The notes beneath the pieces were generated by a model. The model did not search any database and was not told where the DNA came from. It was given only the letters and a program-made list of their open reading frames with translations. From JAHRAW01 sp965226545 (GTDB lineage Bacteria; Pseudomonadota; Gammaproteobacteria; Arenicellales; Poriferihabitantaceae), in the NCBI GenBank assembly GCA_965226545.1, contig OZ245364.1, positions 2,608,431 through 2,672,430 of the forward strand: a stretch of DNA of 64,000 nt. The letters run 5' to 3'. The first letter of the stretch is position 1. Each line of letters starts with the position of its first letter. The translations under genes and the position numbers were made by a program. Shown here piece after piece: positions 16,722 through 26,063 of this stretch.

Positions 16722-19112
16722 TCAAAACAACCCTTCGGCATTATTTTCAGGCGGCGGTTGGTCGACCGATTCGTCGCGGTTGTCGAGCGGTATTTCCGGC
16801 TGGCTGCCGGCGATGTAGTATTCGACATACGCATCCGGGTCGCCGATGACGGTCGGTTCGCCGCTGGTTTTGTTAATTAATTGCGTAACAATATTCGCCG
16901 GCGGTTCGAAAGGTTGTTCCGGCATTTTTTTCAGCACATCGCGCATGTACTCGACCCAAATCGGCAAGGCCGCGGACGCGCCGGATTCGCGCCGTCCCAA
17001 ATTCGACGGTTCATCGAAGCCGACAAACACCGTGGTCACGATGTCGCGGTTAAACCCGGAAAACCACGCATCGCGAAAATCGTTGGTCGTGCCGGTTTTG
17101 CCGGCGAGGTCGTCGCGCCCCAAGGCGCGCGCGCGTTGTCCGGTGCCGGTGAGAATCACTTGGCGCAACATATCGCTGACAATAAACGCGTTTTGCGCCG
17201 AGATGACTCGGTCTTGTTCATCGACATGCGGATTGGCGCGCGGCAACAAATGCGCGTTTTCACAATCGCTGCACCAATCGCCGCTTAACTCAATCGCATT
17301 GCCTTCGCCGTCGGTGATGCGCGCGATTAAATACGGGCGGACGCGCTTGCCGCCGTTGGCAAACACCGCAAACCCGGCGGCCAAATCCAGCGGGGTGACG
17401 CTTAAACTGCCGAGCGCCAGCGAAAAACTGCGCGGCAATTTATCGCGGTCGAAACCGAATTTGGCGAGATGATTAACCGTGGCGTCGATGCCGATGGCGC
17501 GCAACAAACGCACCGAAACCAAATTGAGCGAACGGCTCAACGCTTCGCGCAAACGAGTCGGCCCGTAAAACTTGCGCCCGAAATTTTGCGGGCTCCAAAT
17601 GCCTTCGAGATTGTCCTCGATGACAATCGGCATCGCGCTGACCAAACTGCCGGCGGTAAAACCGTTGTCCAACGCGGCCGAATAAATAAACGGTTTGATG
17701 TTCGAGCCCGGTTGACGCCGCGCTTGCGTCGCGCGATTGAACTTGCTGAGATAATAATCAAACCCGCCGGTCAAGGCGAGAATCGCGCCGCTGTTTGGGT
17801 CCATGCTGACCAAGGCGCCGGAGATTTCCGGCATCTGCGCCAACTCCCATTCGCCGAGTTGATTGCGCGCGACATACACCACATCGCCAATCGCGGCCAC
17901 TTCATCGCTCGAGGTCGGCGCGCTGGTGGTGCGATTGGGCGTCAAGTAGGCGCGCGCCCATTGGATGTAACGCCATTTGATGTCGATGGTTTTGTCGGTG
18001 CGCGTAACCGCGCGCAATTGGCGTTCGCTGTTGTCGAGAACAATCGCCGGAATCAATTCGCGGCTCGACGGATAATCGCGCAACAACTCGGTCGGCGATT
18101 TGGATTCGAGTTCGCTCGGCGCAATGTTGCCGACCGCGCCGCGAAATCCGTGCCGACGGTCATACGCCAACAACCCGGCGCGCAACGCGGCCTCGGCGTG
18201 GGTTTGATAATCGCTGTTGACGGTGACTTCGACTTCATAGCCGAGTTCATAAACGCGCTCGCCGAAACGGTCGACCATCATCCGCCGCACCAACTCGGCG
18301 ACAAACGGCGCTTGGGATTCGCCTTCGACCATGTGGCGATTGGCGGTGACCGGCGCGGCCAACGCGGTTTGATAACTGAGCGCGTCAATCTTGCCCTGTT
18401 CATGCATGCGCTTTAATACATAGGCGCGACGTTGCGCGGCGCGTTTCGAGTTGGTGATGGGGTTGTCGCGCGACGGCGCCTTGGGCAGCCCGGCAAGCAT
18501 CGCCACCTGCGGCACGCTTAAGTTTTTCATCGCCACGCCGTAATAGACCCGCGAGGCCGCGGCGAAGCCGTATGAACGATGCCCGAGAAAAATTTTGTTG
18601 AGATACAACTCGAGAATTTCATCCTTGGTCAACGCGCGCTCCATATTAAAAGCCAACAGGATTTCGCGCAACTTGCGTTTATAGGTGCGCTCCGGCGTCA
18701 GGAAAAAATTGCGCGCGACCTGCATCGTAATCGTGCTGGCGCCTTGCGCGCGCGATTGGCTGCGCAAATTGCTGACCACGGCGCGCGCGATGCCGCGAAA
18801 ATCGACGCCGCTGTGATGATAAAAACGATCGTCTTCGGTTACCAAAATCGCGTCGATTAACAACAGCGGCGTTTCATCCAGCGACACCGGAATGCGCCGT
18901 TCATTGCCGTACTGCCCAATCAAATCTCCGTCGGCGCTGTAAATGCGCAGCGGAATGTTAAGCGGCACGCGGCGAATCTCATCGATGGTCGGCAAGCCCG
19001 GCAACAGAGTCGCGACATAGACCGCAACGCCGACCGCGCACAAGGTCGCCGGCGGCACCAACCGCAACAGCGTGCGAAACAAAAACCGCAGGATTGCCAA
19101 CAACACTCGCAT
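16722..19112 (-). CDS. mrcA: Penicillin-binding protein 1A
   Basis: This bifunctional peptidoglycan synthase of 796 residues is anchored by an N-terminal span (LLAILRFLFRTLLRLV...VAVYVATLL). The glycosyltransferase domain (about residues 50-230) shows EDDRFYHHSGVD, QGASTITMQVARN, RKLREILLAFNME and LYLNKIFLG. The transpeptidase domain shows SNIK in PGSNIKPF (the SxxK nucleophile), SRSLN (SxN) and KTGTTNDFRDAW (KTG). An OB-like insert separates the two. The start codon ATG 19112 is chosen because the membrane anchor follows it; 33 further upstream codons look like translated leader. A minus-strand TATAAT at 19192-19197 probably drives it. It diverges from aroK, an arrangement common in Gammaproteobacteria (mrcA opposite the aroK-aroB pair). 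Confidence 0.93.
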   Translation of the reverse strand: MRVLLAILRFLFRTLLRLVPPATLCAVGVAVYVATLLPGLPTIDEIRRVPLNIPLRIYSADGDLIGQYGNERRIPVSLDETPLLLIDAILVTEDDRFYHHSGVDFRGIARAVVSNLRSQSRAQGASTITMQVARNFFLTPERTYKRKLREILLAFNMERALTKDEILELYLNKIFLGHRSYGFAAASRVYYGVAMKNLSVPQVAMLAGLPKAPSRDNPITNSKRAAQRRAYVLKRMHEQGKIDALSYQTALAAPVTANRHMVEGESQAPFVAELVRRMMVDRFGERVYELGYEVEVTVNSDYQTHAEAALRAGLLAYDRRHGFRGAVGNIAPSELESKSPTELLRDYPSSRELIPAIVLDNSERQLRAVTRTDKTIDIKWRYIQWARAYLTPNRTTSAPTSSDEVAAIGDVVYVARNQLGEWELAQMPEISGALVSMDPNSGAILALTGGFDYYLSKFNRATQARRQPGSNIKPFIYSAALDNGFTAGSLVSAMPIVIEDNLEGIWSPQNFGRKFYGPTRLREALSRSLNLVSVRLLRAIGIDATVNHLAKFGFDRDKLPRSFSLALGSLSVTPLDLAAGFAVFANGGKRVRPYLIARITDGEGNAIELSGDWCSDCENAHLLPRANPHVDEQDRVISAQNAFIVSDMLRQVILTGTGQRARALGRDDLAGKTGTTNDFRDAWFSGFNRDIVTTVFVGFDEPSNLGRRESGASAALPIWVEYMRDVLKKMPEQPFEPPANIVTQLINKTSGEPTVIGDPDAYVEYYIAGSQPEIPLDNRDESVDQPPPENNAEGLF

Positions 19113-19191
19113 CGTCCAATTTGTCCAATTCACCGAAAGAATAAACCGCCGCCGCGCATCAACGCCGCGCGCCGGCGGCGTGCAAGCGGTT

Positions 19192-19197
19192 ATTATA
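19192..19197 (-). promoter_or_regulatory. -10 box for mrcA
   Basis: There is a perfect TATAAT on the minus strand about 80 bases before the mrcA start, inside the mrcA/aroK divergent spacer. No strong -35 hexamer is visible. Confidence 0.45.
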
Positions 19198-19252
19198 GCC
19201 GCAATTGACAAGCGACGATGTCGGCAACGATGTCGGCACGATATCGATAACC

Positions 19253-19783
19253 ATGTCGAACAACATTTATCTAATCGGTTTGATGGGCGCGGGCAAAACC
19301 ACCGTCGGGCGCAAACTCGCGAAAATGATGCAGCGCGATTTTTTCGACGCCGACCAACTGCTCGAAGAACGCACCGGCGTTACCATCGCGCACATTTTTG
19401 AAGTCGAAGGCGAAGCCGGCTTTCGCAAGCGCGAACAAAAATTGCTCGCCGAAATCGGCGCGCAACATCAAGACGCGGTGGTGTCGACCGGCGGCGGCGC
19501 GGTGCTGCGCGCCGAAAACCGCGCGGTGTTGCGCACCGGACGGGTGGTTTATTTGCGCGCGCCGCTGGACTTGCTGGCGACGCGCCTGCACAACAACAAA
19601 ACCCGCCCATTGCTCGAAGCGCCCGAGTTGCACGCGCGGCTGGCTGAATTGCAGGAACAACGCGAACCGTTGTACGCCAACGAAGCCGAATTAATCGTCG
19701 AAGTCGGCGGCGTGTCGGCGGTGTATGTCGCCCAAGAGATTCACGCGTTTTTGGACGGGCATCCGCAACGGCAAAGTGATTAA
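19253..19783 (+). CDS. aroK: Shikimate kinase
   Basis: The enzyme transfers a phosphate from ATP to shikimate in aromatic amino acid synthesis. It has 176 residues with the P-loop GLMGAGKTT at the N-terminus, the shikimate-binding pair FFDAD and FRKREQ, STGGGAV, and RPLLEA in the lid region. I chose ATG 19253 because NNIYLIGLMGAGKT follows directly; an upstream ATG at 19205 adds only repeat-like codons. It sits before aroB, separated by about 240 bases of low-complexity DNA, and diverges from mrcA. Confidence 0.95.
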   Translation: MSNNIYLIGLMGAGKTTVGRKLAKMMQRDFFDADQLLEERTGVTIAHIFEVEGEAGFRKREQKLLAEIGAQHQDAVVSTGGGAVLRAENRAVLRTGRVVYLRAPLDLLATRLHNNKTRPLLEAPELHARLAELQEQREPLYANEAELIVEVGGVSAVYVAQEIHAFLDGHPQRQSD

Positions 19784-20021
19784 CTTGTCGGGCCGGCGGA
19801 CTTGTTAACTAAACTTCATTAAAGTTAATTAAATTAATTTTGATTAACTTGTACATGATTAACTTAAACTTGTAACTTAACTTTGTAACTGCACCTTGCA
19901 CTTATCCGCATTCGAGCAATAAATTGTTTGCATATCGAACACATATCGAATGCATAGTGACAGTGCGCGCAAGTGAACGCCATCATCCAATCAATCGAAC
20001 CACCCACCGCCAACCACATTA
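19784..20021. repeat. TTAACTTGTAACTT repeat spacer
   Basis: This spacer between aroK and aroB consists of degenerate attaactt/gtaactt units and a cttgcactt element. It is one of the few spacers where the hexamer repeat runs in the complementary orientation. No gene is seen. Confidence 0.45.
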
Positions 20022-21107
20022 ATGAAAACCGTTGAAATTGCATTGCCGACGCGCGGCTATCAAGTGCGCATCGGCGCCGGGTTGTTGTCGCAACGCGATG
20101 AATTTGCGCCGTGGATTGAGGCGCGGCGGGTTTGCATCGTGACCGATGAAACGGTCGCCAAGTTGTATCTCGACCGCTTGCGCGATGCCTTGCGCGATTT
20201 CGAACCGTTGATTGCGACTTTGCCGACCGGCGAATCGCATAAAAATTTGCGCACTTTGGAAAGCGTGATTGATTTGCTGATGCAACATCATTGCGACCGC
20301 CAAACCACCGTGATTGCGCTCGGCGGCGGCGTGGTCGGCGACATCGCCGGCTTTGCCGCGGCTTGTTATCAACGCGGCGTCAACTACATTCAAGCGCCGA
20401 CCACGTTGTTGGCGCAGGTCGATTCATCGGTCGGCGGCAAAACCGGCGTCAATCATCCGCGCGGCAAAAACATGATTGGCGCGTTTTACCAACCGCGCCG
20501 CGTGCTCGCCGACACCGATTGTTTGGCCTCGTTGGATGCGCGTCAATTTTCAGCCGGGCTGGCTGAGGTAATTAAATACGGCGTCATCGGCGACCGCGAT
20601 TTTTTTGCGTGGCTGGAAACCAACATGCAATCGGTCATCGCGCGCAACAATGATGCACTCGAACACATCATCGCCGCCTCGTGCATCAACAAAGCGCGCA
20701 TCGTCGAACGCGATGAACGCGAAAGCGGCGCGCGCGCGCTGCTTAATCTTGGCCACACTTTCGCGCATGCAATTGAAACCGCCGGCGATTATCGACGCTG
20801 GCTGCACGGCGAAGCGGTCGGCATCGGCATCGCCATGGCCGCGCGCATGGCAACGCAACTCGGCGCATTGCACATCGATGATTGCGCGCGCATCGAGCGG
20901 TTGTTGACGGCGGCCGGTTTATCGATTGCACCGTTCGACGGCGTCGATGCGCATATGTTGTTGACGTTAATGCAAAGCGATAAAAAAGTGCGCGACGGCA
21001 AAGTGCGGTTGGTGTTGCCGTGCGCCATCGGCGAAGCAATACTCACCGATGATTATCCGCCGCAAGCCCTCGCCGACGTTGTCGCGGCATTCACCAACGG
21101 CGCATAA
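20022..21107 (+). CDS. aroB: 3-Dehydroquinate synthase
   Basis: This enzyme of 361 residues cyclises 3-deoxy-D-arabino-heptulosonate 7-phosphate to 3-dehydroquinate using NAD and a metal. Visible features are the NAD-binding ALGGGVVGDIAGF, the substrate segment PTTLLAQVDSSVGGKTGVNHPRGKNMIGAFYQP, and metal ligands in AEVIKYG, the LNLGHTFAHAIE helix and the later WLHGEAVGIG. The length is normal. It follows aroK in the shikimate pathway order, with aroE encoded elsewhere in this window (26064-26948). Confidence 0.96.
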   Translation: MKTVEIALPTRGYQVRIGAGLLSQRDEFAPWIEARRVCIVTDETVAKLYLDRLRDALRDFEPLIATLPTGESHKNLRTLESVIDLLMQHHCDRQTTVIALGGGVVGDIAGFAAACYQRGVNYIQAPTTLLAQVDSSVGGKTGVNHPRGKNMIGAFYQPRRVLADTDCLASLDARQFSAGLAEVIKYGVIGDRDFFAWLETNMQSVIARNNDALEHIIAASCINKARIVERDERESGARALLNLGHTFAHAIETAGDYRRWLHGEAVGIGIAMAARMATQLGALHIDDCARIERLLTAAGLSIAPFDGVDAHMLLTLMQSDKKVRDGKVRLVLPCAIGEAILTDDYPPQALADVVAAFTNGA

Positions 21108-21227
21108 CATTCGCGCAAGCGCAATCGATGCGCGCAATTAATATTTGATGAATATTATTGACAACTAATATTATTGACAACATTAATGACAACATCACGG
21201 CAACATACGCCATCAACCCAATCGCAA

Positions 21228-21233
21228 TATAAT
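21228..21233 (+). promoter_or_regulatory. TATAAT box giving a probable leaderless argH mRNA
   Basis: The box ends 6 bases before the ATG at 21240, so the predicted transcript would begin at the start codon. No Shine-Dalgarno is present. Two copies of aatattattgacaac lie further upstream (21151 and 21168). Confidence 0.5.
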
Positions 21234-21239
21234 GCCGCA

Positions 21240-22880
21240 ATGAACGCGCGCCGCAACCAACCCGCCAACAACGCCGCCAACGCCAAACCAAAACCGTGGG
21301 GCGGACGGTTTCGCGACGCCACCGATGCGCGCGTCGAAAAATTCACCGCCTCGCTCGACCACGACCGTCGCTTGTATCGTTGCGACATTCGCGGCTCAAT
21401 CGCGCATGCGCGCATGCTCGCCGCCGTCGGTTTATTAACCGCCGATGAATTGGCGGCGATTGAACGCGGGCTGTCGACGATACTGCAACAAATCGAATCC
21501 GGCGAGTTTGTTTGGGATGAACAACTCGAGGATGTACACATGAACATCGAGGCGCGATTAATTGAATTGGTCGGCGACGCCGGCAAAAAACTGCACACCG
21601 CGCGCTCGCGCAACGACCAAGTGGCGACCGATTTGCGCCTTTATTTGCGCGAACACATCGACAAATTGTGCGGCGGGCTGCATGCATTGCAGCGCGTCAT
21701 CGTCGAATTCGCGGCGCGCGAAGCGGATACGCTGATGCCCGGTTTCACCCATCTGCAAACCGCGCAACCGATTACCTTCGGGCATCATCTGCTCGCTTGG
21801 AATGAAATGTTGGCGCGCGATGACGAACGTTTGCGCGATTGTCGGCGGCGCGTTAATCGTTCACCGCTCGGCGCCTGCGCATTGGCCGGCACCGGCTTTG
21901 CCATCGACCGCAACTACGTGGCCACCGAACTCGGCTTTGATTCGCTTTGCAACAATTCGTTGGATGCGGTGTCGGACCGCGATTTTGCCGTGGAGTTTTG
22001 CGCGCATGCGGCGTTGTTGATGGTGCATCTGTCGCGCATCGCCGAGGAAATTATTTTGTGGTGTTCGGATGCATTCGGTTTTGTCACGGTCGGCGATTCG
22101 TTTTGCACCGGCTCGAGCATCATGCCGCAAAAGAAAAACCCCGATGTCGCCGAATTGATTCGCGGCAAATGCGCGCGCGCCTGCGGCAATGTAGCGGCAA
22201 CGTTGATGTTGATGAAGGCGCAGCCGCTTGCCTATAACCGCGACAATCAAGAGGATAAAGCGCCGTTGTTCGATTCGATAGACACGGTCTCGAGTTGCGT
22301 CGACATGCTGGCGGCGTTGCTCAACCAAACCGCGCCGCAACGCGAAACCATGCGCGTCGCTGCGATGCGCGGGCATTCGACCGCAACCGATTTGGCGGAT
22401 TATCTGGTCGGCAAAAACGTGCCGTTTCGCGACGCCCACGAAGCGGTCGGCAAGGCGGTCGGCTTGGCGGATGCGCGGCAAGTGCAATTGGCTGATATGG
22501 ATTGGCGCGAACTGCATAAAATTCATCCGGCGATTGATGAAGATGTGCATAGCGTGCTGGACATCGACGGCTCAGTGCGCGCACGCCAATCCGCCGGCGG
22601 CACCGCCCCAGCCCAAGTTATCAAAGCCGCCGAACGCGCCTTGCGCGAAATCGATGCGCGGGCGCGTGATGATGAAATGGTTGCAGTCGACGATGTGGTC
22701 GGCGGCGGTGCAAGTACAAGTGCAAGTGCAGATGTAAGTGCGAGTGCGAATGCAAGTGCAAGTACCAATACAAGTTCAAGTGCACATACAAATACAACCG
22801 GTCGCGCAACAACCGCGCGCAAGAAAAGTGCACGACAAAGTGCAAAACACACTTCGCAACAAAGTAAAAGTAAACGATGA
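21240..22880 (+). CDS. argH: Argininosuccinate lyase with low-complexity tail
   Basis: The enzyme splits argininosuccinate into arginine and fumarate. The body has the family pattern: WGGRF, HTARSRNDQ, GFTHLQTAQP and the catalytic-loop signature GSSIMPQKKNPD. The body is about 460 residues, but the chain runs to 546: the last 75 residues or so are a Ser/Ala/Thr/Asn tail (STSASADVSASANAS... pattern) ending in a Lys/Arg-rich stretch. The DNA under this tail (22705-22860) is the same AGTGCA-type hexamer repeat found in spacers. Its TGA overlaps the ATG of lptM. The tail is unlikely to matter for catalysis. Confidence 0.94.
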   Translation: MNARRNQPANNAANAKPKPWGGRFRDATDARVEKFTASLDHDRRLYRCDIRGSIAHARMLAAVGLLTADELAAIERGLSTILQQIESGEFVWDEQLEDVHMNIEARLIELVGDAGKKLHTARSRNDQVATDLRLYLREHIDKLCGGLHALQRVIVEFAAREADTLMPGFTHLQTAQPITFGHHLLAWNEMLARDDERLRDCRRRVNRSPLGACALAGTGFAIDRNYVATELGFDSLCNNSLDAVSDRDFAVEFCAHAALLMVHLSRIAEEIILWCSDAFGFVTVGDSFCTGSSIMPQKKNPDVAELIRGKCARACGNVAATLMLMKAQPLAYNRDNQEDKAPLFDSIDTVSSCVDMLAALLNQTAPQRETMRVAAMRGHSTATDLADYLVGKNVPFRDAHEAVGKAVGLADARQVQLADMDWRELHKIHPAIDEDVHSVLDIDGSVRARQSAGGTAPAQVIKAAERALREIDARARDDEMVAVDDVVGGGASTSASADVSASANASASTNTSSSAHTNTTGRATTARKKSARQSAKHTSQQSKSKR

Positions 22881-23014
22881 ACGCTTTCCATTTCATCGGC
22901 GTTGCATCGCGCCTGCTTGGCGCAATCACCCTGTGCGCATTGTTGCTCGGCGGTTGCGGACAAAGCGGCGCGTTATACCTGCCGCCGGACAATACGCAAT
23001 CGAGCGACGAATAA
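22877..23014 (+). CDS. lptM: LptM (YifL) small lipoprotein
   Basis: This 45-residue lipoprotein has a hydrophobic signal ending in the lipobox LLGGC and the hallmark GCGQSGALYLPP that follows the lipidated Cys in LptM proteins. LptM assists maturation of the LptD-LptE lipopolysaccharide translocon in the outer membrane. The ATG overlaps the argH stop (ATGA), and the gene lies upstream of lysA, its usual neighbour in Gammaproteobacteria. It is short, but the motif makes the call strong. Confidence 0.88.
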   Translation: MNAFHFIGVASRLLGAITLCALLLGGCGQSGALYLPPDNTQSSDE

Positions 23015-23136
23015 TGCGTCGACAATTGCGTCGCACTTGCCATCGCGCAACAAGTTGCATAACGAGTTTTATTAATGAGTCGCACAATGAATTGCATAAC
23101 AAGTTAACCAACAACTTGCGCGAACGTTAACCGCAA

Positions 23137-24417
23137 ATGGACCACTTCACCTACATCGACGACCAACTGCACGCCGAACAAACGCCGTTGGCGGAAATCG
23201 CGCGGCGGTTTGGCACGCCGTGTTATGTCTATTCACGCGCGACGCTCGAGCGGCATTGGCGCGCGTTCGACGACGCCTTCGGCAATTATCCGCATCGGAT
23301 TTGTTATGCGGTTAAAGCCAACGACAATTTGGCGGTGTTAAATTTATTGGCGCGATTGGGCGGCGGGTTTGACATTGTTTCGGGCGGCGAATTGGCGCGC
23401 GTGATTCGCGCCGGCGGTGCGCCGCAACGCGTGTTGTTTTCCGGCGTCGGCAAACAGGATTGGGAGATTGCCGCGGCACTCGACGCCGGCATCGATTGCT
23501 TCAACATCGAATCCGAATCCGAACTGGCGCGCATCGATCAATTGGCGCGCGAACGAAACGTGACCGCCGGCGTATCGGTGCGCATCAACCCCGACATCGA
23601 CGCCGGCGCGCATCCGTACATCGCCACCGGTCAGCGCGAAAACAAATTCGGTTTGACGCCCAATCGCGCGCGCGCGGTCTATCAACGCGCGCATGAACTT
23701 GCGCACATTCGAATTCGCGGCGTCGCTTGTCACATCGGTTCGCAACTGTTGGACTTGACGCCGTATTGCGCGGCGTTGGATTGCATGTTGGATTTCATCG
23801 AGCAATTGCGCGGCGACGGCATCGAGTTGGAGCATCTCGATTTTGGCGGCGGCTTGGGCGTGAGGTATCACGATGAAACCCCGCCGTCGCCGCAACAATA
23901 CGCCGACGCGATTATCCAACGCCTGCGCGCGCGCGCGATGCAATTGCAGGTGGTGATTGAACCGGGGCGCGCGATTGTCGGCAACGCCGGCGTGTTGTTG
24001 ACGCGCGTCATCGGCATCAAGCGCGGCGCCGAACGAAATTTTTGCATCACCGATGCGGCGATGAATGATTTGTTGCGCCCGGCGTTGTATCAAGCGCATC
24101 AACAAATCGTCGAAGTGTCCAAACACAAAGTGTCGAAACAAGCAATGTCAAAACAAACCGCATCGCCGACGCAATACGACGTCGTCGGGCCGGTGTGCGA
24201 AACCGGCGACTTCCTTGGCTTGCAGCGTGAACTTAATGTGCGCGAAGGGGATTTGTTGGCGGTGCGCACCGCCGGCGCGTATTGCGCGGTGATGAGTTCG
24301 AATTACAACGCGCGACCGCGCGCGGCTGAAGTGATGGTCGATGCCGCCGATGCGCACTTGGTGCGCGCGCGCGAAACTGTCGAGGCGTTGTATAAAGATG
24401 AATCGATGTTGCCGTGA
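23137..24417 (+). CDS. lysA: Diaminopimelate decarboxylase
   Basis: This PLP-dependent enzyme carries out the last step of lysine synthesis. It has 426 residues with an alanine-racemase-like barrel: the PLP lysine in CYAVKANDN, HIGSQ, the glycine-rich LDFGGGLGV, IEPGRAIVGNAG, and the active-site CETGDFLG near residue 350. A short insertion around residues 326-345 (SKHKVSKQAMSKQTA) again overlies repeat-like DNA. It follows lptM after 122 bases containing atgagtcgcac/ttgcataac repeats. Confidence 0.95.
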   Translation: MDHFTYIDDQLHAEQTPLAEIARRFGTPCYVYSRATLERHWRAFDDAFGNYPHRICYAVKANDNLAVLNLLARLGGGFDIVSGGELARVIRAGGAPQRVLFSGVGKQDWEIAAALDAGIDCFNIESESELARIDQLARERNVTAGVSVRINPDIDAGAHPYIATGQRENKFGLTPNRARAVYQRAHELAHIRIRGVACHIGSQLLDLTPYCAALDCMLDFIEQLRGDGIELEHLDFGGGLGVRYHDETPPSPQQYADAIIQRLRARAMQLQVVIEPGRAIVGNAGVLLTRVIGIKRGAERNFCITDAAMNDLLRPALYQAHQQIVEVSKHKVSKQAMSKQTASPTQYDVVGPVCETGDFLGLQRELNVREGDLLAVRTAGAYCAVMSSNYNARPRAAEVMVDAADAHLVRARETVEALYKDESMLP

Positions 24418-24644
24418 GTTGACGAACGCGATGCGTTAACTGCGAATGAATATATCAGTGCGGCGATTAATAACACGGTGCATAACGATGAAGTGTGGAA
24501 GTGAAATGCGGAAGTGAGGTGCGGAAGTAAACTGCAACAGTGCAATGAAGATATGAAACGGTAAATAACAAAGTGCACTGCAAAAGTGCAATGTAAAAAG
24601 TGCAATGTACAACGTAACAAAAAAAATAAAACGCCAACCCCCAA
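24418..24644. repeat. AAGTGCAA/GGAAGTGA repeat spacer
   Basis: This spacer lies between converging lysA and the EamA remnant. It contains about ten imperfect copies of (g)gaagtg(a/c)aa and aaagtgcaatg on the plus strand. There is no gene and no terminator hairpin. Confidence 0.5.
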
Positions 24645-24956
24645 TCAACCGCGCGCCATCACCCGTTGCGACCACATCAACGCACCGAGTACGCAAACCG
24701 CGCCGCCCCACTGTAGCGCGGTGAATCGTTCGCCCAACACCACCGCCGCCGCCAACACCACGCGCGCACCGCGCAACAACCCGAGTGCAAGCGCGGTGAC
24801 CGCAAAACGAAACAACAACATCGTCAATGCATTGCCGCCGTCCTGATAATACAGCCGCGCCAATGTCGTCAATCCGCCAAAACTGAGCGCGGTGAGCAAT
24901 GCATAGCCGACGCCCGGGGCGATTGCGCGCGGCACTATGCACATATTTATGCGCAT
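24645..24956 (-). pseudogene. EamA/DMT-family transporter with internal deletion
   Basis: The reading frame has 103 codons. Residues about 14-60 (GYALLTALSFGGLTTLARL...LTMLLFRFAVTALALGLLRGAR) match the first two helices of a ten-helix EamA transporter. Residues about 65-100 (VVLAAAVVLGERFTALQWGGAVCVLGALMW) match the last two helices, including the LGERxTxxQWxG motif. The middle six helices, some 180-190 residues, are absent with the frame preserved. It could still make a four-helix protein like small multidrug transporters, but the domain pieces indicate a deletion remnant. It is downstream of, and on the same strand as, the 5'-nucleotidase gene. Confidence 0.55.
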
Positions 24957-24997
24957 ATTAATGAATCGACAACGACGCCGCCGCGCGCGCGCAACGG

Positions 24998-26029
24998 TTA
25001 CGCGCTGCGTTTTTTATTGCGATTGATTTGGTCGCGGTTGGCGTCGTCGCGGACGACATCATCGCGGTTGACGATGCCGTACGGCACATGTCCGGTGGCG
25101 ACATGTTCGCGCGCCGAGTCGCAGTTTTCGCGACGGTCATCGAAGAAAATGTCGGCGCCGAATTGGCGCAAAAATTTGCCTTTGGGCAAGCCGCCGAGAA
25201 ACATGCTGACATTGACGCGCACCCCCCAATCGCGCAGGGTTTTAATCGCGCGCTTATGCGCCGGCGCCGCGCGCGTGGTAATCAATGCGGTGCGAATCGG
25301 CGAATTTTCCGCGCCGAAGTTTTTTTGGATGTCGTGCAACTTCGCCAGCAATTTTTTAAACGGACCTTCGGACAACGGATGTTCGGCGTCGCGTTTTTCG
25401 GTTTCGATAAACGCCATCGCGCCGTCTTGTTGATAAACGCGGTCGGCTTCATCGGAAAACAAAACTGAATCACCGTCGAATGCAATGCGCAACGGTTCAT
25501 GCGGCGCATCTTCGGTGTTGGAATGCAAAATGGTGGCCGCGGCGATTCCCGAATCCAATGCGGCGCGCACATCATCGGAATCCGCGGATAAAAACAAATC
25601 GGCGCCAAACGCATGCAGATACGGCTGCGTCGGATGCCCGCCGGTAAACACCGCGCGCTTAATCGGCAAACCGTAATGTTCTATCGAATTAAAAATGCGC
25701 AAGCCGGTGTCGGCGCTGTTGCGCGACACCAACACGATGTCGACCGAGAAGTTGTCCGGCGCACCGCGCGGACGGGCGCGATTGATTTCCAAAAACTTTT
25801 CCGTCATCGAAAACGCAACGCCTTTATCGAGCGGACGGTCTTCATTATCGATTTGATATTTCGAATACGTCTCGACGCCTTGTTGCGTAAACACCGCGTG
25901 GCTGTCCTGCAAATCGAACAACGCGCGCGATGAGATTGCAATCAACAGCGTTTTGTCGTTCGGGGCGTCGTCAAACGCATCCGTCGTCGTTTCACCCAGT
26001 TCGGATTTTTTAAAAAAGTTCATTGCCAT
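24998..26029 (-). CDS. Cytosolic 5'-nucleotidase I (cN-I/NT5C1) family protein
   Basis: This 343-residue protein resembles animal NT5C1 enzymes that dephosphorylate AMP and other nucleoside monophosphates. The central segment LRIAFDGDSVLFSDEADRVY supplies the HAD-type DxD-like motif, followed by LSEGPFKKLLAKL, a motif-II-like block RTALITTRAAPAHKRAIKTLR, LFLxGxPKG (here FLGGLPKG) and the closing FFDDRRENC. These follow the order of the family. The last 20 residues are charged Asp/Asn/Arg repeats. The start MAMNFF is adjacent to a second possible ATG (MNFFKK). It diverges from nothing obvious and sits next to aroE on the same strand. The bacterial role is unclear; nucleotide salvage is the simplest reading. 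Confidence 0.8.
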   Translation of the reverse strand: MAMNFFKKSELGETTTDAFDDAPNDKTLLIAISSRALFDLQDSHAVFTQQGVETYSKYQIDNEDRPLDKGVAFSMTEKFLEINRARPRGAPDNFSVDIVLVSRNSADTGLRIFNSIEHYGLPIKRAVFTGGHPTQPYLHAFGADLFLSADSDDVRAALDSGIAAATILHSNTEDAPHEPLRIAFDGDSVLFSDEADRVYQQDGAMAFIETEKRDAEHPLSEGPFKKLLAKLHDIQKNFGAENSPIRTALITTRAAPAHKRAIKTLRDWGVRVNVSMFLGGLPKGKFLRQFGADIFFDDRRENCDSAREHVATGHVPYGIVNRDDVVRDDANRDQINRNKKRSA

Positions 26030-26063
26030 ACGCCCCGTCAGTTAACGTATTAATCGCCGCGCC

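Noticed and set aside
17469..18416. Plus-strand 315-codon frame opposite mrcA
   Set aside because: Antisense to the mrcA catalytic domains and rich in Arg/Gln/His as expected for shadows in this GC-biased coding DNA.
24480..24610. Possible CRISPR array from regular short repeats
   Set aside because: Units are 6-10 bases, degenerate and contiguous, without 28-37-base repeats, unique spacers or cas genes.
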